Below, piece after piece: positions 36,175 to 45,292 of a DNA stretch of 64,000 bases. The stretch's first letter is position 1. Each line of letters opens with the position of its first letter. This stretch comes from Pararhizobium qamdonense (GTDB taxonomy: Bacteria; Pseudomonadota; Alphaproteobacteria; Rhizobiales; Rhizobiaceae), in NCBI RefSeq assembly GCF_029277445.1, contig NZ_CP119566.1, positions 4,280,001 to 4,344,000 of the forward strand, written 5' to 3'. The position numbers and the translations under genes were made by a program. The notes beneath the pieces are model-generated. The model was not told where the DNA came from, ran no database searches, and was given only the letters and a program-made list of their open reading frames with translations.

Positions 36175-36828
36175 TCAGCCTGCGTTGGCGGGCACCGGCG
36201 TGTTCAGCAGCTGCTGTTCCCACATATACGCGACGCCGCTGCCGGCGGCGTGCTGTTTGAGCACCTCCGTCAGTTCGGCGGCGTGCTCGGTGCGCGCCCA
36301 GTCGCGCTGCCATTCCGCTGCGAGCGCCAGCCAGGTCATCATGTTGGCGCCGGCCGCAATCATGCGCTGGATGGCGACCGCATGCGCCTCGACCGAAGTG
36401 CCGCCGGAGGCGTCGGTGATCACGGTAACATCCCAGCCTTCCCCCAGCGCCTGGATGACCGGCATCGCGACGCAGACCTCGGTCCAAAGGCCGGCGATGA
36501 TCAGCTGCTTGCGGCCGGTCGCCTTGACCGCGTCCACGACCTTGCTGTCTTCCCAAGTGTTGATGAACGTCCGGTCAATGACATCCTGGCCGGAAAACAC
36601 GTCGGTGATCTGCGAAAAGATGAGGCCGCCGCGTTCGGCGATCACGCTCGTCAGGATGGTCGGGACACCAAAAGCCTTGGCGGCCTTGGCCAGCGCCGTC
36701 GAATTGTTGACCACCGCATGCGGGTCGTGGCTGTTGAGATTGGCCAGCTGGTAGGGCTGGTGGTCGATCAGGACGAGGACCGAGTCTTCGGGACGAAGAA
36801 GCGAAGAGAGGCCGTTACGAAAGGTCAT
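36175..36828 (-). CDS. isochorismatase family hydrolase (YcaC-like)
   Basis: The 217-residue protein is an isochorismatase-like alpha/beta hydrolase. The catalytic triad elements are visible: the Asp in VLVLIDHQPYQL, the conserved Lys region after TFINTWEDSKVV, and the catalytic Cys in IAGLWTEVCVAMPVIQALGEGW. YcaC-type members are of unknown function, but they are frequently controlled by adjacent LysR regulators, as here. The divergent LysR gene starts 150 bases away. It probably hydrolyses an amide or amine-like compound. Confidence 0.85.
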   Translation of the reverse strand: MTFRNGLSSLLRPEDSVLVLIDHQPYQLANLNSHDPHAVVNNSTALAKAAKAFGVPTILTSVIAERGGLIFSQITDVFSGQDVIDRTFINTWEDSKVVDAVKATGRKQLIIAGLWTEVCVAMPVIQALGEGWDVTVITDASGGTSVEAHAVAIQRMIAAGANMMTWLALAAEWQRDWARTEHAAELTEVLKQHAAGSGVAYMWEQQLLNTPVPANAG

Positions 36829-36978
36829 TGCTAAATCCTTTGCTGCCGTTTGAGCGGCACTGGTTTTCCGGGAGACAGGCGCGAAGGCGCCGTTGCCTCA
36901 CACCAGTATTGCCGTTCCTACCTGAGATGCGGTAGTACCAGTTGGCGGCCAGCTGCGTCGCGGAATGGGGAACGCTCA

Positions 36979-37872
36979 ATGGATATCGAGGAGCTGCGGA
37001 CGTTTGTGGAAGTGGCCGATGCGGGTGGCGTATCGCCTGCAGCGCGCCGGCTCGGCGTCTCCAAGTCCATCGTCAGCCGGCGGCTCTTCCGGCTGGAGGC
37101 GGAACTTGGCGTCCAGCTTCTGGCGCGCACCACCCGGGGCGCCGCTCTGACGGAGGCCGGCGAGACGTTCCGCGATTATGCCGCAAGGGTCTGCGCCGAG
37201 ATCGATGTCGCCAGGGAAACGATCCTGCCTGCCGGCGCGCTTCGCGGGCGCCTGCGCGTGGCCGTGCCGCTGTCTTTCGGCCAGGCGCACTTTGCGCCCA
37301 TCCTTGCCGAAATGGCGCGCCGCCACCCGCAGCTGCAAATCCACACATGCTACAGTGATCGCTTCGTCGATCTGATCACCGAAGGATATGATTGCGCGAT
37401 ACGGGTCGGCTACCTTCAGGACTCTAATCTTATCGCCAGACGCGTCGGCCCCATCTTCGGCAAGCTGGTCGCGAGCCCGGATTATATCAGGCAGCATGGA
37501 TCGCCCGAGACGCCGGAGGAACTGCTGGCGCACGAGGCCCTCATGCAGGGCACCGAAAGCTGGCAACTCACGGATGGCGGCGAAATCATCACGGTGCGCC
37601 CGCAGGGACGCTTCAAGGCGGATAACGGCGTTGCCCTCGTGGCCGCCGCCACGGCAGGGCTCGGCATCGCTTACCTGCCCGATTGCCTCACCCATGACCA
37701 CATAGCCTCCGGCGCGCTTGTGCCGGTCATGACCCGTCATCCGCCGCCGCCGGCCGGCGCCTATGTCATCCGCCCGCCGGGCCAGCACCCCGCCCGCAAG
37801 ATCCGCGTCCTCATCGAATTGCTGATCGAATATTGCGAACCGGCGCCAGACCTTTCCGGCACCGCCCGTTAA
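36979..37872 (+). CDS. LysR family transcriptional regulator
   Basis: The 297-residue protein has an N-terminal winged helix-turn-helix (MDIEELRTFVEVADAGGVSPAARRLGVSKSIVSRRLFRLEAELG). A PBP2-type effector-binding domain of about 200 residues follows (GRLRVAVPLSFGQAHFAPILAEM). It belongs to the AaeR/DhcR-like group with SKS instead of SQP in the recognition helix. The ATG at 36979 begins the HTH; the frame upstream contains no domain. It is divergent from the isochorismatase-like gene over 150 bases, so it likely controls that gene. No operator could be recognised. Confidence 0.9.
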   Translation: MDIEELRTFVEVADAGGVSPAARRLGVSKSIVSRRLFRLEAELGVQLLARTTRGAALTEAGETFRDYAARVCAEIDVARETILPAGALRGRLRVAVPLSFGQAHFAPILAEMARRHPQLQIHTCYSDRFVDLITEGYDCAIRVGYLQDSNLIARRVGPIFGKLVASPDYIRQHGSPETPEELLAHEALMQGTESWQLTDGGEIITVRPQGRFKADNGVALVAAATAGLGIAYLPDCLTHDHIASGALVPVMTRHPPPPAGAYVIRPPGQHPARKIRVLIELLIEYCEPAPDLSGTAR

Positions 37873-38000
37873 GGCAGTGCGGCGCGAAAGCTCAGACGGT
37901 CAATCCACCGCCCCCCGTTGACACCGCCATTGTTCACCGCGATAGGGTCAGGCCAAGACAGGCGCCACAGCGCCAGCCAAGCAACAACAGGAGCGTAACA

Positions 38001-38234
38001 GTGAGCGAACAGACCGTAGCCGAGGCCACAAACCGCATTTATGAATCGCTCCAGGCGGACAATGCCGACATCGATATGCACATCGCCAATCTCAAGGCAG
38101 CATTGACGCGGGAGGGCTTGAAAGAAGCCATCCTCGACCCGGCCAGGCTGGTGCAGAACAACCGTTCTGGCCGAAAACTGCTGCAGGCTTATTTTCGCCA
38201 GCGTGGCGTGACGGTGGTGTATGCGGCGGCGTGA
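38001..38234 (+). CDS. small conserved hypothetical protein, 77 residues
   Basis: I do not know its function. The start is a GTG with AGGAG seven bases before it, which is a stronger signal than any in the frame upstream. The sequence is soluble and helical with an amphipathic N-terminal half (ATNRIYESLQADNADIDMHIANLKAAL) and a basic C-terminus (RLVQNNRSGRKLLQAYFRQRGVTVVY). Its makeup resembles small proteins of unknown function in rhizobia. It follows the LysR gene with 128 bases between. Confidence 0.6.
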   Translation: MSEQTVAEATNRIYESLQADNADIDMHIANLKAALTREGLKEAILDPARLVQNNRSGRKLLQAYFRQRGVTVVYAAA

Positions 38235-38462
38235 CGTTGCTGGGACGAGAGACAGATTGCCGTATGAAAAGCTGAGATGATATCAAAGTGCGCCCGGATT
38301 TCCGGGCGATCTCAAAGTTGAGGATTAGCGTTGTCGCTTATGTTCCGGAAACAGCGGCAAGGTTGATTTCGAAGTTCGCGTTTGGCCGCTGGTTGTGACG
38401 TGTGGGATCGTCACCCTATGAGGCAGTCACATGATGCGCTCTTGTTGTGAATTTGTTGGCTC
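38235..38462. other. intergenic region with a perfect hairpin
   Basis: The 228 bases hold a perfect hairpin at 38291-38308 (CGCCCGG / CCGGGCG), without a T tract, that may end the small gene before it. The rest shows no gene. A minus-strand frame gives a short peptide ending NFEINLAAVSGT, which reminds me of the tail of a rhizobial transposase-like protein, but this is too short to call. Confidence 0.35.
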
Positions 38463-39095
38463 TCAAACCATGTTTAGCGCCACAAGGTCACCGCATTCCA
38501 GGGCCGCCAAATTCGCTTCGATTTTTTCAATGGGCCAATTCCACCAAGCTATCTCGAGAAGCTGGCTGACGATCTCGGCGGGATAGCGCATCCGGATGAC
38601 CGTGGCTGGGTTTCCTGCGACAACTGCGTAAGGTGTAACGTTTCGAGCGACCACCGACGCAGCAGCCACGATCGCGCCTGCACCGATCTGCACACCGGGC
38701 ATGATCGCTGCGCCATGGCCAATCCATACATCGTGCCCGACCACGGTATCTTTCGCCGGCAGGTCTTTGTAGCCGAAGGTCTCTGGTTTGAAGATCCGGA
38801 AGGGATAGGTTGTAAAGCCCGTCATCGGATGATTGGCTGAACTTGTGATAAAATAGCTTCCCCGGGCGATCTGGACAAATTTGCCGATGACCAACCGCTC
38901 GCGGACGTTATGGCCCAGATAGGGTGCGAGTATCCCGGCGGTGTCTTCCGGCTTTCCGGAGTGCGTGAAATAGCTGTATTCGCCGATTTCCATACGCGGA
39001 TGGCTGATCACATTCTTCAGGTAGACGGTATCGCGGTACAGCGTACCTTCCGGCAGGGTGATGGGGTGCATTGCGTTTTCGTCGAGAAGAGGCAT
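38463..39095 (-). CDS. CatB-related O-acetyltransferase (xenobiotic acetyltransferase, left-handed beta-helix)
   Basis: The 210-residue protein has the hexapeptide-repeat fold of the XAT class (chloramphenicol and streptogramin acetyltransferases). Hexapeptide repeats are seen at VVGHDVWIGHGAAIMPGVQIGAGAIVAAASVVARNVTPYAVVAGNPATVIRMRY. The catalytic His segment SSANHPMTGFTTYPF and a Trp-rich C-terminus (AWWNWPIEKIEANL) are typical. Function as a resistance gene is not shown; most chromosomal members acetylate unknown substrates. The ATG at 39095 is chosen; an inner ATG at 39071 is possible. Confidence 0.85.
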   Translation of the reverse strand: MPLLDENAMHPITLPEGTLYRDTVYLKNVISHPRMEIGEYSYFTHSGKPEDTAGILAPYLGHNVRERLVIGKFVQIARGSYFITSSANHPMTGFTTYPFRIFKPETFGYKDLPAKDTVVGHDVWIGHGAAIMPGVQIGAGAIVAAASVVARNVTPYAVVAGNPATVIRMRYPAEIVSQLLEIAWWNWPIEKIEANLAALECGDLVALNMV

Positions 39096-39279
39096 CAAAA
39101 ATACCGTTCAGTGTAAAGCCAGCGCCAATGCTAGTTTCCACCAGAACGGGAATCCATCGCCCATCCAAAATAGTTTCATGAATAATGTGAATGGCAACCT
39201 ATTCAGGGTTTCGGCTGACGCCGCTCTTGGCGCGATCCGGCCAAACGGGACATGCGGTCCAAAGAAACCAACCCAACGA

Positions 39280-39750
39280 TCACAGCTTCGACGCCAGCAC
39301 GGGCCGCTCCATCAAATAATGTGTTGATGTGGCGGCCGTTTCCAGAAAACCATGCCTCCGGTAAAGCGTGCCGACCGGATTCCAGAGAAGATATTCCAGC
39401 CGTACGGGCAGACGCAACCCGTCGGCTAGGATGAGGCAATGGCGCAGGATTGCGGTGCCAATTCCCCGGCCACGGAATTCATTTGCGAGATAAAATTCAC
39501 CGAATTGAAAATGGGCAGAGCACCGTTGCAGAGAGATTGTGCCGATCGGTTTTTCCTGAAACTCGATTTTCGAGAATGGTTTCTCCAGCATGTTTTTGCT
39601 GTGAATGCCGCGCTGGAATTCCTCGTCCCAGCCCCAATGGTGTTTGATGTGCGGACCCATCGCCTGTGTTTTTACCTGAAACGAGAATTCGCACTCGTCC
39701 GGGCCAAGCAAAGGAAATCGAATATCTGGAGCGAGGTCAGGTAACTGCAT
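39280..39750 (-). CDS. GNAT family N-acetyltransferase
   Basis: The 156-residue protein is a GNAT acetyltransferase with motif A at GEFYLANEFRGRGIGTAILRHCLILADG. The C-terminal strand and helix (YLLWNPVGTLYRRHGFLETAATSTHYLMERP) include the Tyr that acts as general acid in many members. The substrate is not known. A broken copy of its 3' end lies about 3.2 kb upstream (35965-36150), so the gene family has been duplicated within this stretch. The long non-coding block that precedes gshB begins just upstream of the start. Confidence 0.82.
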   Translation of the reverse strand: MQLPDLAPDIRFPLLGPDECEFSFQVKTQAMGPHIKHHWGWDEEFQRGIHSKNMLEKPFSKIEFQEKPIGTISLQRCSAHFQFGEFYLANEFRGRGIGTAILRHCLILADGLRLPVRLEYLLWNPVGTLYRRHGFLETAATSTHYLMERPVLASKL

Positions 39751-40434
39751 GATGCATGGCTACCACGAAAAACCACGATAGGACGAGGTTAGCGCGTGAC
39801 GGCCAAGTTTGCTCCCGCAGCACGGCCTCCCCTGGCACTCTCCCAAAAAAAAATTTCATCCCCCAAAATCCCCGCCCCCAAAACCCGTGCCATACTCACT
39901 CCCGTCCCATCACGGATACACCGGTTTGCGTTGCCGGCGAGGTGGGGCCGGTGCCCGGACGGTTTTGCGGAACGCGCGCAAAATCCCCGGGACTGCGTGA
40001 AAGGTGGTTCTCCTCCGGTTCGCCAATGAACCGGGCGTGCCGGGTTCGTCACGCCGTCTTATGACGGCCCAGGGCGAAACCCCGCCTTAGTGAAAAGCCT
40101 GGCGGATAAGCGGCCGGGCTGGGGCATTGGAGGCCTCTCCTTGAAAAAGAGTGGCGCAGAAGAACCTGAGAAGCGCGGCAAAAGACACCGAAACGGGGCA
40201 CATCGCGTGTCACCTACACTTAACTACCTGAGGCACCCGATGTGCCCCGGCCGACCCTGCCGCGCCAAAAAGCGGCAGACATTGCAGATGAGACAAACCA
40301 CGGGCGATAACCGCGCCGCGTGAACGCGAAGGCGCGCCTGATCGAAACCGCAGCAGAAATCTGTATGGCGTCCCTTATGCCATTTGCTATAGACAGAAAC
40401 CTCAACGATGCCCACGATCAACAGGGAATGTCTT
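39751..40434. other. 684-base non-coding block rich in hairpins before gshB
   Basis: No reading frame with coding character is seen on either strand. From about 39940 to 40250 there is a chain of inverted repeats: GGCGTG / CACGCC and GCCGTC / GACGGC with a 4-base loop, then CCCAG / CTGGG around CCGCC / GGCGG, and a perfect 12-bp pair CGGGGCACATCG / CGATGTGCCCCG enclosing about 30 bases. The block could be a structured RNA gene. I tested by eye for RNase P, tmRNA, 6S and SRP signatures and found none. The last 100 bases probably hold the gshB promoter. Confidence 0.45.
40194..40250. repeat. 12-bp perfect inverted repeat with about 30-base centre
   Basis: CGGGGCACATCG pairs with CGATGTGCCCCG, with further partial pairing inside (GTGTC / GAGGCAC). 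It could be the closing stem of a structured RNA or a transcription terminator for something read toward gshB. No T tract follows. Confidence 0.6.
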
Positions 40435-41382
40435 ATGGCGAAAATCGTAAATGTCGCGATCCAGATGGATCATGTTTCAGGCATCAATATTGCTGGCGAC
40501 AGCACGTTCGCGATGAGCCTCGAGGCGCAGGCGCGCGGCTATAAGCTCTTCCATTACACGCCAAACCAGCTGTCTTTGCGCGACGGCAAGGTGATCGCCA
40601 CCGTCGAGCCGCTGACGCTGCGCGACGTCAAGGGCGACCACTACACGCTGGGAGAGGCCGAGCGCATCGACCTGTCGAGCATGGACGTAGTGCTTTTGCG
40701 CCAGGATCCGCCCTTCGACATGGCCTATATCACCTCGACGCATCTGCTGGAGCGCATCCACCCGAAAACGTTGGTGGTCAACGATCCCGCCTGGGTGCGC
40801 AATTCGCCGGAAAAGATCTTCGTCACCGAATTTCCCGACCTGATGCCGAAGACGCTGATCACCCGCGATCCCGCCGAAATTGCCAGCTTCCGCGCCGAAA
40901 TGGGCGATATCATCCTAAAGCCGCTCTATGGCAATGGCGGCGCCGGCGTCTTCCATTCGACTCGCGACGACCGCAACATGTCGTCGCTGCTCGAAATGTT
41001 CGGCCAGATGTTCCGCGAACCCTTCATCGCCCAGGAATATCTGCCCGCCGTCCGCAAGGGCGACAAGCGCATCATCCTTGTCGATGGCGAGCCTGTCGGC
41101 GCGATCAACCGGGTGCCGGCCGAACACGACGCCCGCTCCAACATGCATGCCGGCGGCACGCCGATGCCGACGGATTTGACGGCGCGCGAAAAGGAAATCT
41201 GCGCCCGCATCGGACCGGCCTTGCGCGAGCGCGGCTTCCTGCTCGTCGGTATCGATGTGATCGGCGACGTGATGACCGAAATCAACGTCACCTCCCCCAC
41301 CGGCATCCGCGAAGTCAAGAAATTCGGCGGCGCCGATATCGCAGCCCTGTTATGGGAAGCGATCGAGCGCAAGCGCAGTTGA
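40435..41382 (+). CDS. gshB: glutathione synthase
   Basis: GshB joins glycine to gamma-glutamylcysteine with ATP. The 315-residue protein has the ATP-grasp fold typical of the E. coli-like enzyme: [29 protein letters not shown] at the start, [36 protein letters not shown] for the ATP lid, and [23 protein letters not shown] at the C-terminus. The ATG at 40435 with AGGGA seven bases upstream is preferred over an ATG 27 bases earlier. gshA is not in the window. Confidence 0.95.
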   Translation: MAKIVNVAIQMDHVSGINIAGDSTFAMSLEAQARGYKLFHYTPNQLSLRDGKVIATVEPLTLRDVKGDHYTLGEAERIDLSSMDVVLLRQDPPFDMAYITSTHLLERIHPKTLVVNDPAWVRNSPEKIFVTEFPDLMPKTLITRDPAEIASFRAEMGDIILKPLYGNGGAGVFHSTRDDRNMSSLLEMFGQMFREPFIAQEYLPAVRKGDKRIILVDGEPVGAINRVPAEHDARSNMHAGGTPMPTDLTAREKEICARIGPALRERGFLLVGIDVIGDVMTEINVTSPTGIREVKKFGGADIAALLWEAIERKRS

Positions 41383-41646
41383 TGACAGCCCGAGCAAAGC
41401 TTTCCGCACGCCGGGGCGGCCAGCCATCCCGGCAGGCTGGCACAACCTGAATTTACCTCCATCCGTTCACGGTTGTTCTCCTTCGTTCCATTTTTACAAC
41501 CTACCACAACTCTTCCGTTTGTGAAGAGTGAATCTGTTCGATAATTGTTCTTGTTTTATTCCTTTTTCCGTGTAAGTTTTGAAGCCACAACCGGTTGAGG
41601 TTGCATTGGCGGGTTGTCGGCCTGCCGCGCGGCAAGAGGGACAATC

Positions 41647-43179
41647 ATGGTCGCACGTGTCAGTACGGTTGCATTTCAGGGCATAGAAGGCGTACCCGTC
41701 GATGTTCAGGTGATGGTCGCACCGGGAAAGATCGGCATGCAGATCGTTGGCCTTCCCGACAAGGCTGTCGCTGAGAGCCGCGAGCGGGTTCAGGCTGCGC
41801 TGCATGCCTCCGGCCTGTCGCTTCCCGCCAAGAAGGTGACCATCAATCTTGCCCCGGCCGATCTGCCCAAGGAGGGTTCGCATTTCGACCTGCCGATTGC
41901 GCTCGGCCTGATGGCGGCGCTCGGCGCTATTCCCGGCGATGCGCTGGATGGCTATGTGGTGATCGGCGAACTCAATCTCGACGGCACGATTGCAGCCGTT
42001 GCCGGGGCTCTCCCCGCCGCCATGGGCGCCAATGCCGTCGGCAAGGGCCTGATCTGCCCTTCAGAGAGCGGCGCGGAAGCGGCCTGGGCGGGATCAGAGA
42101 TCGATATCCTGGCGCCGCGCAGCCTGATCGCACTTGCCAATCATTTTCGCGGCACGCAGGTTCTGTCGCGTCCCGAACCGGCGGTGCGCGCCAGTGCTGC
42201 CAATATGCCCGATCTCGCCGATATCAAGGGCCAGGAAAGCGCCAAGCGGGCTCTGGAAGTGGCGGCAGCGGGAAACCACAACCTGTTGATGGTCGGCCCG
42301 CCCGGCTCCGGCAAGTCGATGCTGGCGGCCCGCCTGCCCTCGATCCTGCCGCCCCTGTCGCCGCCCGAGCTGCTTGAGGTCTCGATGATCCACTCGATCG
42401 CCGGACAGTTGGCAGGCGGCAAGCTGTCGGACCGGCGGCCGTTCCGCACGCCGCATCACTCCGCCACCATGGCTGCGATGGTCGGCGGCGGCCTGCGGGC
42501 CAAGCCCGGCGAGGCGTCGCTCGCGCATCATGGCGTGCTGTTTTTGGACGAATTTCCCGAATTCACGCCGCAGGTGCTCGATGCGTTGCGCCAGCCGCTG
42601 GAGACAGCCGAGTGCATCATCGCGCGTGCCAATCACCGCGTTACCTATCCCGCCGCGATCCAGCTGGTTGCTGCGATGAACCCCTGCCGCTGCGGCATGG
42701 CCGGCGAGCCCGGCCATAGCTGTGCCCGGGGTCCGCGCTGCCTGTCCGATTATCAGGGCCGCATTTCCGGGCCGCTGATGGACCGGATCGATATCCGCAT
42801 CGACGTGCCCTCCGTCACCGCCGCCGATCTCATCCGCCCAGCCCCTGCCGAGCCCTCCAGCGTCGTTGCAAGGCGGGTGGCGCGCGCCCGCGAAATCCAG
42901 ATGGACCGGTTCATCACCTTCGGCATGCCGCACATTCTCTCCAATGCCCGCTGTTCCACATCGATGATTGAAACAATGGCCGAGCCCGATGCCGGCGGGC
43001 TGCAATTGCTGCGGGATGCCGCTGAAAAAATGAAGTTTTCTGCGCGCGGCCATCACCGGGTGCTGAAGGTCGCCCGCACGCTGGCCGATCTCGATGAAAA
43101 GATCACGGTCGGGCGCATTCATCTGGCCGAAGCGATCTCCTACCGGATCGCTGGCGAGCGGCTGACGGCAGCGGCATGA
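41647..43179 (+). CDS. comM: YifB/ComM family Mg chelatase-like AAA+ ATPase
   Basis: The 510-residue protein has the YifB/ComM layout: an N-terminal Lon-protease-like domain without catalytic residues (VPVDVQVMVAPGKIGMQIVGLPDKAVAESRERVQAAL), a central Mg-chelatase AAA+ domain with Walker A GPPGSGKSM and Walker B GVLFLDEFPEFTPQVLDALRQPLE, and a C-terminal Mg_chelatase_C domain. ComM is a DNA branch-migration helicase that extends integrated single strands during natural transformation. A four-cysteine zinc motif sits in NPCRCGMAGEPGHSCARGPRC. The ATG has GAGGG six bases upstream. Confidence 0.93.
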   Translation: MVARVSTVAFQGIEGVPVDVQVMVAPGKIGMQIVGLPDKAVAESRERVQAALHASGLSLPAKKVTINLAPADLPKEGSHFDLPIALGLMAALGAIPGDALDGYVVIGELNLDGTIAAVAGALPAAMGANAVGKGLICPSESGAEAAWAGSEIDILAPRSLIALANHFRGTQVLSRPEPAVRASAANMPDLADIKGQESAKRALEVAAAGNHNLLMVGPPGSGKSMLAARLPSILPPLSPPELLEVSMIHSIAGQLAGGKLSDRRPFRTPHHSATMAAMVGGGLRAKPGEASLAHHGVLFLDEFPEFTPQVLDALRQPLETAECIIARANHRVTYPAAIQLVAAMNPCRCGMAGEPGHSCARGPRCLSDYQGRISGPLMDRIDIRIDVPSVTAADLIRPAPAEPSSVVARRVARAREIQMDRFITFGMPHILSNARCSTSMIETMAEPDAGGLQLLRDAAEKMKFSARGHHRVLKVARTLADLDEKITVGRIHLAEAISYRIAGERLTAAA

Positions 43180-43373
43180 GATTGTCCCGGCGACACCGTG
43201 CACGCCGTTAGTTAGGGCAAGCACCTCAATGAAGGTGCTGCCGGTTCTTTGAAAAAAGAATATCGATAGCTGAGCGGTTTGATCGCCCGTTTGGCAGATT
43301 CCCTTCTGCGCTGGTGGCAGCGGGTTGTCTTTCCCCGAGCACCCCACGGAAATGGCAACGAGGGTGCGGGAGT

Positions 43374-43407
43374 GAGGATGGCGCCACCAGATTGCGGCGC
43401 CATCCTC
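43374..43407. terminator. 12-bp perfect hairpin after cysK
   Basis: GAGGATGGCGCC pairs perfectly with GGCGCCATCCTC around a 10-base loop, 12 bases after the cysK stop and convergent with comM. No T tract follows in either direction, so it probably acts as a hairpin that ends or protects the mRNA. Confidence 0.6.
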
Positions 43408-43418
43408 TTAAGGGCTTC

Positions 43419-44387
43419 TTAACCGCCAAGACCTTCGAACAGCGCTGTCGACAGATAGCGTTCGGCAAAGGACGGAATGATCACGACGATGGTCTTGCCT
43501 TCGTTTTCCGGGCGCTGGCCGATCGTGATCGCAGCTTTCAGAGCGGCACCGGACGAAATCCCGACGGGGACACCTTCCAGGCGCGCAACGTGGCGGGCGG
43601 TCTCGATCGCCTCAGGGCTCGAAACGGTGATGATCTCGTCATAAATTTTCGTATCGAGAATGGCGGGCGCAAAGCCGGCGCCAATGCCCTGGATCTTGTG
43701 CGGGCCGGGGGCGCCGCCAGAGAGCACAGGCGATTCGGCCGGCTCGACGGCGATCACCTTGATCGACGGTTTCTTGCCTTTCAGCACCTGGCCGGCGCCA
43801 GTGATCGTGCCGCCGGTGCCGATGCCGGAAACGAGGATATCGACGCTGCCGTCGGTGTCGTTCCAGATTTCCTCGGCCGTCGTCTTGCGATGGATTTCCG
43901 GATTGGCCGGATTTTCGAATTGCTGCGGAATGATGGCGTCCGGCAGCGATGCGGCCAGCTCTTCGGCCTTGGCGATGGCGCCCTTCATGCCCTTGGGGCC
44001 TTCGGTCAGCACCAGTTCGGCGCCGAGCAGCGCCAGCATCTTGCGGCGCTCGATCGACATGGTCTCCGGCATGGTGAGGATGAGCTTGTACCCCTTGGCG
44101 GCGGCGGCAAAGGCGAGTGCGATGCCGGTATTGCCCGAGGTCGGCTCGATCAGCGTCGTCTTGCCGGGGGTGATCTTGCCCTGGGCTTCCAGCGCTTCGA
44201 TCATCGCCACGCCGATACGGTCCTTGACGGAAGCAATCGGATTGAAGAATTCGAGCTTGGCCAGAAGGTTGGCCTTGACGCCGTTTTCCTTGGCCAGCTT
44301 GTCGAGCCGCACGATCGGCGTATCGCCAATCGTCTCGGTGATCGAAGCATAGACGCGGCCGCGGCCGGGCTTGCGCTGTTCTGACAT
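43419..44387 (-). CDS. cysK: cysteine synthase A (O-acetylserine sulfhydrylase)
   Basis: CysK makes cysteine from O-acetylserine and sulfide using PLP. The 322-residue enzyme has the PLP-lysine in [16 protein letters not shown], the Asn/Thr substrate loop [21 protein letters not shown], and the phosphate-binding loop [16 protein letters not shown]. The C-terminal segment [33 protein letters not shown] is typical. AAGGGAGAG precedes the ATG. It belongs to the housekeeping branch. It is alone on its strand and converges on comM. Confidence 0.96.
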   Translation of the reverse strand: MSEQRKPGRGRVYASITETIGDTPIVRLDKLAKENGVKANLLAKLEFFNPIASVKDRIGVAMIEALEAQGKITPGKTTLIEPTSGNTGIALAFAAAAKGYKLILTMPETMSIERRKMLALLGAELVLTEGPKGMKGAIAKAEELAASLPDAIIPQQFENPANPEIHRKTTAEEIWNDTDGSVDILVSGIGTGGTITGAGQVLKGKKPSIKVIAVEPAESPVLSGGAPGPHKIQGIGAGFAPAILDTKIYDEIITVSSPEAIETARHVARLEGVPVGISSGAALKAAITIGQRPENEGKTIVVIIPSFAERYLSTALFEGLGG

Positions 44388-44520
44388 GGTGCTCTCCCTT
44401 TTCTCATCAGTTGCGGGGAGAATAGGGGCAAAGCCGCTGGCTTGCCAGAGTGTCATTCGCCAGCACCTTGTTCCTGTTGGAAAAAACGATCTCGGAACCG
44501 GCAGTTACGGAACGATTTTT

Positions 44521-45138
44521 TCAGGCGGCACGGGTGGCGATGTAGGCGGCCGTCGTTCCGATGATCCCGGCGGCAATCCTGTTCAACGACTTCAATGCCC
44601 GTGGCTGCTTGAGAAGCAGCCGTGCCCGCGACGCGAGCAGGATATAGGGGATGAGCACCGCCATCAGCACGGTAAAGGTTGCCATCAAAAGAACGGCATA
44701 GTCGTTGAGGCCGATCTGGTGAACGTCAATCAAGGTCGGCACCAGCGCCACATAGAACAGCATGGTCTTCGGATTGCCAAACGTCACCAAAAGGCCGGAC
44801 AGGAAGGACATGCCCATGCTGGTGCTTTTCTTGGCCTGGATATCCTGCGGCAAAAGCCCGGCGGTCCAGAGCTTGTAGGCAATATAAACCAGATAGAGCG
44901 CGCCAAGGATCTTGATGATCATGAAGGTGGTGGTGAAGGTCTGCGCAACCAGCGCCAGCCCGAGGATCACCGCAGTCAGATAGACGATATCGCCAAGCAC
45001 GAGGCCAAGCCCCATGAAGAAGGTCTCGCGGAAGCCGGAGCCCAAAGCCCGCGCGACGATCGCGGTCATGCCGGGCCCGGGGATCGCGGCAGCAATGAAC
45101 AGCGCGGTACAATAGGCAAAAAGCGTGGCGAGGCTCAT
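44521..45138 (-). CDS. LysE/RhtB family amino-acid exporter (first of three)
   Basis: The 205-residue membrane protein has about six helices and the RhtB/LysE N-terminal signature AIPGPGMTAIVARALGSGFRETFFMGLGLVLGD. It exports amino acids or homoserine lactone-like compounds. The mid-protein motif VTFGNPKTMLFYVALVPTLID is the usual second signature. The ATG at 45138 begins the family start; a TTG nine codons upstream is possible. Its neighbour on the plus strand is a second LysE gene, divergent, so the two form a pair of exporters back to back. Confidence 0.88.
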   Translation of the reverse strand: MSLATLFAYCTALFIAAAIPGPGMTAIVARALGSGFRETFFMGLGLVLGDIVYLTAVILGLALVAQTFTTTFMIIKILGALYLVYIAYKLWTAGLLPQDIQAKKSTSMGMSFLSGLLVTFGNPKTMLFYVALVPTLIDVHQIGLNDYAVLLMATFTVLMAVLIPYILLASRARLLLKQPRALKSLNRIAAGIIGTTAAYIATRAA

Positions 45139-45292
45139 TTCGGCTCCGTTGATAGGCAAGCGCAATATCTAACCGTTTTTGTCCAGGCGGGCAATTCGTA
45201 CGGCATTGATCCAGGTGACAGTTCCCGCTAATTCAACATCTCGTCACGGACCGGGATTTCCGCCCGCCAGCGTTTCAGGGGAGACGTCCTTC

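Noticed and set aside
38235..38462. An insertion-sequence remnant
   Set aside because: A short peptide ending NFEINLAAVSGT is suggestive, but there are no terminal repeats, no transposase core and no target duplication.
39940..40250. RNase P RNA, tmRNA, 6S or SRP RNA
   Set aside because: None of the conserved cores (such as the GAGGAAAGTCC region of RNase P or a tmRNA tag frame) is present on either strand.
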